Positions 1 to 6,512 of a stretch of DNA of 13,791 nucleotides are shown in pieces. Origin of the DNA: an uncultured Burkholderiales bacterium (GTDB lineage: Bacteria; Pseudomonadota; Gammaproteobacteria; Burkholderiales; Thiobacillaceae); contig CALAMX010000104.1 of NCBI GenBank assembly GCA_937925755.1, forward strand, positions 1 through 13,791, in the 5' to 3' direction. Position numbers and translations under genes: made by a program. Position 1 is the stretch's first letter. The number at the start of each line of letters is the position of its first letter. Under the pieces are notes generated by a model. That model searched no databases, was not told the DNA's origin, and was given only the letters and a program-made list of their open reading frames with translations.

Positions 1-62
1 AGCCCTAGCGACAACAGGATGAAGAAGCCGGCAACGATGCGGACGATGCGTTCGATGGTCAT
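1..62 (-). CDS. DUF2892 family small inner-membrane protein (5' end only)
   Basis: Only the first 20 codons are in the window; the rest lies beyond the left edge. The start is well fixed: ATG at 62 follows a strong AGGAGG ribosome site (complement of 69-75) at a spacing of 6 bases. The visible protein begins MTIERIVRIVAGFFILLSLG, a basic start running straight into a hydrophobic helix. This is how stand-alone DUF2892 (YgaP-type transmembrane) proteins begin. In E. coli, YgaP joins a rhodanese domain to such a membrane domain and is encoded beside the ArsR-type regulator YgaV. Here no rhodanese domain precedes the membrane part; one could be a separate gene further left. The gene starts 39 bp after the RND pump stop on the same strand, so it is probably the last visible gene of the efflux operon. 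The family call rests on 20 residues only. Confidence 0.65.
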   Translation of the reverse strand, partial: MTIERIVRIVAGFFILLSLG

Positions 63-101
63 GGTTTTCCTCCTTGCAAACAAGACAGTAAGACCGACTA
101 T

Positions 102-3100
102 TCAAGCGGTTCGCGGTTGCAGACGGCGCTGCCACAGGTAGTAGATGAGCGGGATCACCACCAGGGTGAGCGCCGTCGAGGCAAAGGTGCCGAAGATGAG
201 CGAAATGGCCAACCCGCCGAACACCGGATCGGTGATCATGATGGCCGAGGCGAGGATGATGGCCAGGGCCGTGAGCAGGATGGGTCGGAAGCGCACCGCG
301 CCCGCCTCCATCACCGCCTCTTCCAGGCTGTAGCCCTGGCGGCGGTAGTCGAGAATGAAGTCGATGAGCAGCAACGAGTTACGCACGACGATGCCGGCGA
401 GCGCGATGACGCCGATCATGGAGGTGGCAGTAAAGGCCTGGCCCATCAGCCAGTGGCCGGGGAAGACGCCGATGAGGGTCAAGGGGATCGCCCCCATCAC
501 CACGAAGGGCAGCATGAAGGACTTGTAGTAGCCGGTGAGCAGCAGATAGATCAGCACCAAGGCGACGATGAAGGCACTGCCCAGGTCGCGGAAGACATCG
601 AGCGTGAGCCGCATCTCGCCGCCCCACAGCAGGGTGTAGCCGGCCACGTCCTCGGGCTGCGCTTCGACGAAGCCCAGGTTGCCGGTGGTGAAGGTGAGCC
701 CAGTCTTCTCCAGTCGCTTGCCATCGAGCATCTGGTCCAAGGCGAGCACGGCATAGACAGGGCTGGAAGTGATCATCTCGCCGCCCACCATGACCATGGG
801 GTGGAGGTCACGTCCATAGATCGGCTTGGCCTCGATGACCTGCTCGACGCGGGCGATCTCCGACAGGGGGACCTGCGCCCCCTGCGCGTTGGTCACGCGC
901 AGCGACAGTAGCGCTTCGGGGCTGGTCCGCTTGTCGCGCGGCAGGCGCACGCGGATCTCGATCGGTTCACGTGCCGCCTCGATGTGCAGGGTGCCGATAC
1001 TGTGGCCGGAGACGTATTGACGCAGCAACTCGGCCACCTGCCCCGGGGTGATGCCGGCGAGCAGGGCCTTCTCGGCATCCACCTTGACCTCATAACCGAC
1101 CACGTCCGCCCCCACTGTATCGTCGACGTTGATCAGGCCATAGATGCTGCGAAAGGCAGTGCTGATCTCGGCGGCGGCGGCGCGCAGGCGATCGTAATCC
1201 GGTCCGTAGAGCTCGGCCAGGACCTGCGAGGGCACGGGCGGTCCTGGTGGCGTTTCGTAGATCTTGATCTTCGCCTGCGGAAAGGCCTTTCGCACGGCAT
1301 CGAGCTGCTCGTTGAGTGCATAGGCGATGTCGTGGGAACTGACCGAGCGATGATGTTTGTCGGTCAGGTTCACCCGGATTTGGGCAAAAAGGCTGCCGCG
1401 TTTGATCAGATCGCCGCGCACCAGGGCGGCGAAGTCGATCGGCGCCGGGATGCCGAGAAAGGCCTGGTAATTGGTCACCTCCGGGTGCCGCGCCAAGACC
1501 GCACCCACCTCGCGAGCCACCCGGTCGGTGGCGGCGAGCGCCGTGCCCGCCGGCATGTCGATCTGCAGCAGCAGGGTGTTGGTGTTGTCATGCGGCAGCA
1601 TTTTGAGCTCGACGCCTAACGGCGAGAGCGGTCCATTCATGCCACTCGGACGCACGAACTGCCAGGCCGGCATGATCATAGCACCGGCGAGCAGGACCAG
1701 CACGACGAGGAAGAAGACGTTGCGCTTGGCAGCGCTGGCAATCAGCGGCTGGATGACGGCGAGATAGGCCCGGCGCAGGGGGTCCCTGGCTTCATGATCC
1801 TTGTCCTCCAGGGTCGGGGTCTCTTCCAGCGCCCGGCGCGCGCTTCCCTTGAGGGCCCGACGTGCTGCCCAGGGGACCACCGAGTAGGCGATGAACAGTG
1901 AGGCCAACATGGCCACTGGCACGTTGATCGGGATGGGGCGCATGAAGGGGCCCATCATGCCGGTGACGAAGGCCATGGGAATGAAGGCGAGCATCACCGC
2001 CAGGGTGGCCACGTTGGTCGGGTTGCCGATCTCGTTGGTCGCCAGGACCAGGGTACGACCAAAATCCTTGAGTTTCTCCTTGCCGTGGTGCAGGTGCCGG
2101 TGGATGTTCTCGATCACCACGATGGAGTCGTCCACCAACAGCCCCAAGGCCAGGATCAGGGCGAAGAGCGTGATGCGGTTGATGGTCTGACCTAAGACAT
2201 AGCCCACCGCCAGGACGATGAACAAGATCAGCGGGATGGTCATGGTGACGATGGCCGCCTCGCGCCAGCCCAGGAACCACCACATGAGCAGGATGACGGT
2301 GGCAATGGCGATGCCCAGGTGCTCCACCAGCAGGTTCACGGCGGCGTTGGCGCGTTCGCCGTCGTCGCGCGTGACGGTCACCTCCACCCCCGCGGGCAAG
2401 GCATGGCGCTTGAGCGCCTCGAGTTTCGTCAGCACCGCGCGCGCCACCGTAACCCCATTGGTGCCGGCCTTCTTGGCGATGGCCAGGGTAACCGCCGGTC
2501 GCAACTCGCCCTGACCCTTGAAGCCGATCCAGGAAGCCTCCTCGACCTCCAATCCGGCATCCTCGATATGGGCCACGTCCTTCAGATAGACCGGTCGCCC
2601 CTCGTGCACGCCCACCACGATCTCGCCCACCTCGCGCGCTGAACCTAGGAAGCCGGTCAGGCGCAGGGGACGCGCGCGGTTGTCGGCGATGAGTTCGCCC
2701 AGGGGTGCGGCGACATTGGCCCCGCGCAACATGCGGTCGAGCTGGTCGAGGCTGAGCCGGGCAGCAGCCAGCCGTTCCGGATCGACCCAGACGTTCACCG
2801 CGCGTGGCCGGCCACCGACCAGCTGGGTGAAGGACACCCCCTCCACATTGCGCAGTTGTTCCAACAGACGTGCCGCCAGCTCGCGCAACACGACCTCGTC
2901 GTGCACCTGCGAACTGAGCGTGAGGGTGAGGATGGGCACGTCGTCCACGTTGATCGGCCGCACCACCGGTTGCATCGCCCCAGGCGGGATGCGGTCCATG
3001 TTCTGCATGAGCTGGTTGTAGAGTTTGACCAGGCTGTCCTCCTGGTCCTGGCCCACCTCGAACTGCACGGTGACGATGCCGACGTCGTTGGCCGCCACCC

Positions 3101-3398
3101 CAAAGGTGTGGTCCACACCAGACTGCGCGTTCATGATGGCCTCGAGCGGCTTGACGATGAGGTTGTGCACCTCCTCGGCGCTCGCACCGGGCTTGGCGAC
3201 GATGATATTGGCCGCGGGCACGACGATCTGCGGGTTGTACTCGCGCGGCGTCATGATCAGAGCGAGCGCCCCGATCATGAAGAGGAACACGATCATCAGA
3301 GGGGTGATCTTCGATTCCAGAAAGGCGCCGGCCAGGCGACCGGCGATGTTCATCCCCTCATTGCGTTCGTGGTTGCTGGACGCCATGGATGCCCTCAT
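102..3398 (-). CDS. RND efflux transporter permease subunit (AcrB-like)
   Basis: Proton-driven inner-membrane pump of a tripartite efflux system, of the HAE/AcrB type rather than CusA type. At 1098 residues it is slightly longer than AcrB (about 1050). The first membrane helix is near residues 30-52, followed by a large periplasmic porter domain (about 55-350), a helix bundle, a second periplasmic loop and a final bundle, the usual duplicated RND plan. The TM4 proton-relay motif GLLVDDSIVVIEN has the Asp pair at 423/424, matching AcrB D407/D408. The TM10 motif GIVVRNSLLLIDF has Arg1006 where AcrB has Lys940. The ATG at 3398 overlaps the adaptor stop (ATGA), which suggests translational coupling. 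ATG at 3386 has a better GAGG site about 6 bases upstream, and ATG at 3353 (MNIAGRL) gives the most family-like N-terminus, so the exact start is open. The substrate cannot be read from the sequence. Confidence 0.95.
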   Translation of the reverse strand: MRASMASSNHERNEGMNIAGRLAGAFLESKITPLMIVFLFMIGALALIMTPREYNPQIVVPAANIIVAKPGASAEEVHNLIVKPLEAIMNAQSGVDHTFGVAANDVGIVTVQFEVGQDQEDSLVKLYNQLMQNMDRIPPGAMQPVVRPINVDDVPILTLTLSSQVHDEVVLRELAARLLEQLRNVEGVSFTQLVGGRPRAVNVWVDPERLAAARLSLDQLDRMLRGANVAAPLGELIADNRARPLRLTGFLGSAREVGEIVVGVHEGRPVYLKDVAHIEDAGLEVEEASWIGFKGQGELRPAVTLAIAKKAGTNGVTVARAVLTKLEALKRHALPAGVEVTVTRDDGERANAAVNLLVEHLGIAIATVILLMWWFLGWREAAIVTMTIPLILFIVLAVGYVLGQTINRITLFALILALGLLVDDSIVVIENIHRHLHHGKEKLKDFGRTLVLATNEIGNPTNVATLAVMLAFIPMAFVTGMMGPFMRPIPINVPVAMLASLFIAYSVVPWAARRALKGSARRALEETPTLEDKDHEARDPLRRAYLAVIQPLIASAAKRNVFFLVVLVLLAGAMIMPAWQFVRPSGMNGPLSPLGVELKMLPHDNTNTLLLQIDMPAGTALAATDRVAREVGAVLARHPEVTNYQAFLGIPAPIDFAALVRGDLIKRGSLFAQIRVNLTDKHHRSVSSHDIAYALNEQLDAVRKAFPQAKIKIYETPPGPPVPSQVLAELYGPDYDRLRAAAAEISTAFRSIYGLINVDDTVGADVVGYEVKVDAEKALLAGITPGQVAELLRQYVSGHSIGTLHIEAAREPIEIRVRLPRDKRTSPEALLSLRVTNAQGAQVPLSEIARVEQVIEAKPIYGRDLHPMVMVGGEMITSSPVYAVLALDQMLDGKRLEKTGLTFTTGNLGFVEAQPEDVAGYTLLWGGEMRLTLDVFRDLGSAFIVALVLIYLLLTGYYKSFMLPFVVMGAIPLTLIGVFPGHWLMGQAFTATSMIGVIALAGIVVRNSLLLIDFILDYRRQGYSLEEAVMEAGAVRFRPILLTALAIILASAIMITDPVFGGLAISLIFGTFASTALTLVVIPLIYYLWQRRLQPRTA

Positions 3399-4582
3399 CC
3401 GGTCACTTTGTGCGTCAACTCGCCTCGAGAGGGCAAAGCTGCCTCACCACGCGCTTGCGTCGCGCCTCCAGCCCCGGGCAGACGCCTCGTCTCGCTCACC
3501 TCGCCTGGATTGCTGGGGCTTGTGCTCGACACGTGGTCGCCATTGGCAAGCCGCTCGGCGCCCTCGACGACGACGCGCTCACCCGGGGTGAGCCCGGCCT
3601 GGACTTCCACCCGCCCGCCGCGACGCTCGCCGCTACGCACCATGCGGAATTGGGCGATGCCCTCGGCGTTGACGACGAACACGCCTTCGATACCGGCGCG
3701 CTGGGTGAGGGCGCTGTCTGGCACCGTGAGCGCTTGGCGACTGGCCAAGGGGAAGAGCACGCGCGCGAAGCTGCCGCTCTTCAGCCCCGCCTGCGCGACA
3801 TCCAACTTGACCAAGAAGGTGCGGCTCACCGGGTCGGCCGCCGGCGAGATGCGAGCGATGCGCGCCTCAACCGGTCCAGCCTGTCCGTCGATCTCGACTC
3901 GTACCGACTGCCCTGGCTTGATGCGCGCTAGGATCGCCTCCGGCACCTGGGTCTCCACCTGCATGGGGCCGGTCGATTCCAGGACGATCACCGGCTGACC
4001 GGGCGTGGCCAGATCGCCACGGTCGGCCAGCTTGCGCGTGACCACACCGGCAATCGGCGCGTTTACGCTGGCATAACGCATCTGCCCGGCCGCGGTCGCG
4101 AGTTGGGCGCGGGCTTGTGCCAGTCGAGTGGCAGCGAGGTCGCGATTGAGCTTCATCTTTTCGTACTGCTGGCGCGTGACCGCCTCCTCCTTGAGGAGCG
4201 CCGCATGGCGCTCGTAATCGGCCAATGCGTCGCGCCAGGCATTCTCAGCGAGCTCGACGGCCAAGCGCGCCTGCGCCAATTGCCCCTCGACATCGAGGGG
4301 ATCGACGGTGAACAGGCGTTGGCCGGCCTTCACCACCGTCCCCTCGACCACGTTGATCTCGCGGATATAGCCCATCAGGCGTGAGGCCACCTCCACCCGC
4401 TCACGCGCCACGACAGTGGCCGGCGCGGCGTGATAAGTGGGCAGCTCGCTTGCCGTCACCACCTCAACCCGGGCTTGGACGCTGCGCCCATCACCCCCGG
4501 CCGTTCGCGTCTTGTCCTCGGCACCGCAACCGGACAAGAGCGATATCACGGTCAGCAACAGGATGATTTTCGATGTAGGCAT
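3395..4582 (-). CDS. RND efflux periplasmic adaptor (membrane fusion lipoprotein)
   Basis: Periplasmic adaptor (HlyD/AcrA family, 395 aa) linking the RND pump to the outer-membrane channel. The N-terminus is a lipoprotein signal: a short basic start, a hydrophobic stretch and lipobox LSGC with Cys19 as the likely lipidated residue. After it come the first lipoyl half (about 55-95, with the VVEGTVVKAGQ turn), an alpha-helical hairpin (about 100-165, coiled-coil composition), the second lipoyl half (NAPIAGVVTRKLADRGD), a beta-barrel domain with the GQSVRVEIDG and SRTFLVKLDV segments, and a membrane-proximal domain ending near GERVVVEGAERLANGD. The last 45 or so residues are a low-complexity Ser/Gly/Arg tail. 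The start ATG has a GAGGAAG site overlapping the stop of the upstream tolC-like gene, only 9 bp away. The 3' end overlaps the pump ORF by 4 bp. Family is certain; substrate is unknown. Confidence 0.95.
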   Translation of the reverse strand: MPTSKIILLLTVISLLSGCGAEDKTRTAGGDGRSVQARVEVVTASELPTYHAAPATVVARERVEVASRLMGYIREINVVEGTVVKAGQRLFTVDPLDVEGQLAQARLAVELAENAWRDALADYERHAALLKEEAVTRQQYEKMKLNRDLAATRLAQARAQLATAAGQMRYASVNAPIAGVVTRKLADRGDLATPGQPVIVLESTGPMQVETQVPEAILARIKPGQSVRVEIDGQAGPVEARIARISPAADPVSRTFLVKLDVAQAGLKSGSFARVLFPLASRQALTVPDSALTQRAGIEGVFVVNAEGIAQFRMVRSGERRGGRVEVQAGLTPGERVVVEGAERLANGDHVSSTSPSNPGEVSETRRLPGAGGATQARGEAALPSRGELTHKVTG

Positions 4583-4591
4583 GGCGCTTCC

Positions 4592-5932
4592 TCAGATCTG
4601 ATCGGGATTCAGGACGCCGACGGCCCGTTGCAGCTCGGCGCGACGCAAGGCAAGGTCGTGACGGGCGGCGACCACCTCGGCGCGCGCCCGGTCGAGCTGG
4701 GTCTGGGCCGTGAGCAGTTCGACGACCGTGGCCATGGCGTTTTCATAGCGGCGCTTGACGATACGGCTCGCCTCCTCGGCCTGTTCCACCGCCAGCTCGC
4801 GCGCCGCCAGGCGCTCCTCGGCCTCGAGCGCCCGCCGGCGCGCATCGGCCACCTGCAGGGCGATCCCGTCCTCGGCCTGACGCAGCCGGGCAGCGATCTC
4901 CTGACGTCCCGCCTCGGCGCGGTCGATCGCGGCGTGTGTTGCCCCGGCGTCGAAGGCCGTCCAGGTCAGCATAGCGGCGACGGTCTGGCTGCTGGCATCC
5001 AGGCCGATGCCTTTGTCGTTGAAGTCCTGGCGCAGCAGCAGGCTCACCTGTGGGCGCCGGCCGGCACGCACCGCCTCGACCGCGGCGCCAGCCGCCTCCA
5101 TTTGCGCACGCAGCGCGGCGATTTGGGCATGCCCCTCGATGGCCTGGCGCCGCAGATCCTGCTCACTGGCCGCGAGCAGACGCGGTAAGACCGGCGGTCC
5201 GACGTCGAGGGCATCGTCGAGCGACTTGCCCAGCAACAGCTTGAGCCGATCGAGCGCTGCCGCCACGCCGTTCTTCGCCTCGGCCAGGCGCACGCGGGCG
5301 TCCTCCAGGTGGACGCGGGCGGACAGCACATCGCTTTTCACCGCCATGCCCTGCTGGTGCAGGCGCTGCGTCACCCGCACCGACTCCTCGGCCGCGGCCA
5401 CCGCCTGCTCTGCCACGCGCACATAAGCGCGGGCGGTATGCACGCCCTGGTAGGCGGCGAGCACCTGCTGGATCAACTGCTGGCGGGCTGCGACATCACC
5501 CGACTGGGCGGCGCGGAGCAAGGCGCGCGCCTGCGCCGCGGCGCTTTCGACCTGGCCGCCGGTATAGACCGGCCAGACCAGTTCGGCGCGTGTATTCAGA
5601 TTGTTTATGCCCTTGGGATCATTGAGGCGCGCAGGGTCGAAGTCCCCAGCACTCACCCGCTCCTGCCCCAGCTTCAGGCCGAAGGCGGCAAGCGGATCGT
5701 TGGTGTGCGTGGCGGTGAGCGAGAGGTTCAGGCGCGGCAAGCGCCCCGCCTCAGCCTGTCTGAGCCCCGCCTCGGCCTGGGCGATCTGGCTACGACTGGC
5801 CATGCGTTCGGGGTTCTGCGCCAGCGCGACTTCCACGCACTGCCGGAAGTCGAGCGTCTCCGCCCGAACTAGGACGGGCATCAGACCCAGGGCCAGCAGC
5901 AGGGCCTGCCGCCGCAGTGCATTCAAGGTCAT
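4592..5932 (-). CDS. TolC-family outer-membrane efflux channel
   Basis: Outer-membrane factor of the tripartite pump, 446 aa from the chosen start. It has a Sec signal peptide (MTLNALRRQALLLALGLMP, probably cleaved after VLVRA) followed by ETLDFRQCVEVALAQNPE, the classic start of the first outer-membrane efflux repeat. The rest shows two OEP-like halves rich in Ala, Gln, Arg and Glu with long helices, as expected for the periplasmic tunnel, and the SVRVTQRLHQQGMAVKSDVL segment typical of the family. An AGGAGG site (complement of 5942-5947) lies 9 bases from ATG 5932 and 6 bases from the GTG at 5935. The GTG is a realistic alternative, because the DUF2892 gene uses the same site at a 6-base spacing. 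An in-frame ORF extends to 5959, but that start would lie upstream of the ribosome site. First structural gene of the operon, downstream of the palindrome at 6003-6028. Confidence 0.93.
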   Translation of the reverse strand: MTLNALRRQALLLALGLMPVLVRAETLDFRQCVEVALAQNPERMASRSQIAQAEAGLRQAEAGRLPRLNLSLTATHTNDPLAAFGLKLGQERVSAGDFDPARLNDPKGINNLNTRAELVWPVYTGGQVESAAAQARALLRAAQSGDVAARQQLIQQVLAAYQGVHTARAYVRVAEQAVAAAEESVRVTQRLHQQGMAVKSDVLSARVHLEDARVRLAEAKNGVAAALDRLKLLLGKSLDDALDVGPPVLPRLLAASEQDLRRQAIEGHAQIAALRAQMEAAGAAVEAVRAGRRPQVSLLLRQDFNDKGIGLDASSQTVAAMLTWTAFDAGATHAAIDRAEAGRQEIAARLRQAEDGIALQVADARRRALEAEERLAARELAVEQAEEASRIVKRRYENAMATVVELLTAQTQLDRARAEVVAARHDLALRRAELQRAVGVLNPDQI

Positions 5933-5935
5933 CAC

Positions 5936-6079
5936 CGTTTTCCTCCTCGGGATGCGCAATGCGCATCATGCAGGTAACCGGCCGCGGATGCGAGTGGCGA
6001 CCAGTATATTAGTATCGGCTAATATACTTTATCAAAAGTATTTATGCAAACTTCGGGCAGCGGCAGGACGCAGACGTAC
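5936..6079 (-). promoter_or_regulatory. Regulatory gap between arsR-like gene and efflux operon
   Basis: This is the only sizeable non-coding gap inside the efflux locus and is much richer in A and T than its surroundings. Read on the minus strand it holds a possible promoter: -35 TTGATA (6035-6030, 5 of 6 matches) and -10 TAATAT (6011-6006, 4 of 6) with an 18-base spacer. The palindrome at 6003-6028 covers the spacer and the -10, the classic arrangement for repression. The leader then runs about 60 bases to the AGGAGG ribosome site at 5942-5947. Promoter elements are pattern matches and unproven. Confidence 0.5.
6003..6028. promoter_or_regulatory. Perfect palindrome, likely operator of the ArsR/BigR-like repressor
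   Basis: The two arms AGTATATTAG (6003-6012) and CTAATATACT (6019-6028) are perfect reverse complements, separated by the 6-base centre TATCGG. An AT-rich 10-6-10 inverted repeat between a repressor gene and the operon it precedes is what an ArsR-family dimer would bind. It overlaps the predicted -10 and spacer of the efflux promoter. It is unlikely to be a terminator of the arsR-like gene: the stem is almost all A-T pairs and no T-run follows directly. Assignment to this regulator is by position and symmetry. Confidence 0.7.
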
Positions 6080-6424
6080 TCATTTGCTAAAACCGCAGAA
6101 GACGTCGCGCATCATGCGGATGAGCTGTAAGGTGCGGGTATCGCTCACCCGATAGTACACCCGATTGGCATCCTTGCGCGTGCGCAGCACACCCTTGTCC
6201 CGCAGGATGGCCAAGTGCTGGGAGATGTTGCTCTGCGAGGTGCCCACGTGGTCGACGATTTCCTGTACGCTGATCTCGCGGTCGCCCAGCACGCAGAGGA
6301 TCTTGAGCCTGAGCGGGTGCGACATGGCCTTCAGCGCACGGGAGGCCTGCTCGATGTGTTCGTCTTTCTCGATGAGTTCGCTGGAGAGCATGTGGGCACA
6401 TCCCCCTGACAAACCTGTAACCAT
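6080..6424 (-). CDS. ArsR-family repressor, BigR/SqrR/YgaV-like (candidate persulfide sensor)
   Basis: Winged-helix repressor, 114 aa from ATG 6424. The ArsR core is clear: AMSHPLRLKILCVL, then the recognition-helix region TSQSNISQHLAILRDKGVLRTRK, and the wing NRVYYRVSD. Metal sites of the family are absent: the ArsR ELCVCDL motif is replaced by EISVQEI, and the C-terminal helix lacks the His ligands of SmtB/CzrA. Two cysteines remain, in LKILCVL and at the end in DVFCGFSK, exactly 66 residues apart (C44 and C110 in this numbering). That equals the C42/C108 of BigR and C41/C107 of SqrR, which form a disulfide or polysulfide bridge on sensing sulfane sulfur. A third Cys (C9) exists only with this start. 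Alternative starts are ATG 6391 (103 aa) and TTG 6460, the latter improbable because it falls next to the likely promoter. The gene lies upstream of, and on the same strand as, the pump genes. Confidence 0.85.
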   Translation of the reverse strand: MVTGLSGGCAHMLSSELIEKDEHIEQASRALKAMSHPLRLKILCVLGDREISVQEIVDHVGTSQSNISQHLAILRDKGVLRTRKDANRVYYRVSDTRTLQLIRMMRDVFCGFSK

Positions 6425-6456
6425 AATGCAACCCCCGGATCGGGGCAAGGCTTTAT

Positions 6457-6506
6457 CCAAATATAATAAAATGTCGATGTAAAAGGCGCCAAAAATCTAA
6501 TAAAAT
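6457..6506. repeat. Imperfect direct repeat in the arsR/gpmI divergent promoter region
   Basis: CCAAATATAATAAAAT (6457-6472) recurs as CCAAAAATCTAATAAAAT (6489-6506), with a perfect core TAATAAAAT 34 bp apart. The second copy contains CTAAT followed by ATATACT (to 6511), close to an arm of the 6003-6028 palindrome. It may be a degenerate operator for autoregulation. AT-rich promoter DNA can produce such similarity by chance. Confidence 0.4.
6463..6492 (-). promoter_or_regulatory. Candidate promoter of the arsR-like gene
   Basis: On the minus strand -35 TTGGCG (6492-6487, 4 of 6) and -10 TATTAT (6468-6463, 5 of 6) are separated by 18 bases, giving a leader of about 30 bases to ATG 6424. The opposite strand holds a perfect TATAAT at 6462-6467 that could be the -10 of gpmI, though no good -35 is seen upstream of it. 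The two promoters would then overlap. Confidence 0.35.
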
Positions 6507-6512
6507 ATACTG

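Noticed and set aside
117..911. 264-codon plus-strand ORF
   Set aside because: It is fully antisense to the conserved C-terminal part of the RND pump; its Gln/Asp/His-rich product resembles no family.
2856..3998. 380-codon plus-strand ORF
   Set aside because: It lies antisense across the pump/adaptor junction, both of which have unmistakable domain motifs. Its product is His/Arg/Asp-rich with no recognisable domain, as expected of a GC-rich shadow frame.
6080..6460. TTG 6460 as the start of the ArsR-like protein
   Set aside because: It falls within a few bases of the predicted -10 and transcription start and has no ribosome site; the added residues are unlike the family.
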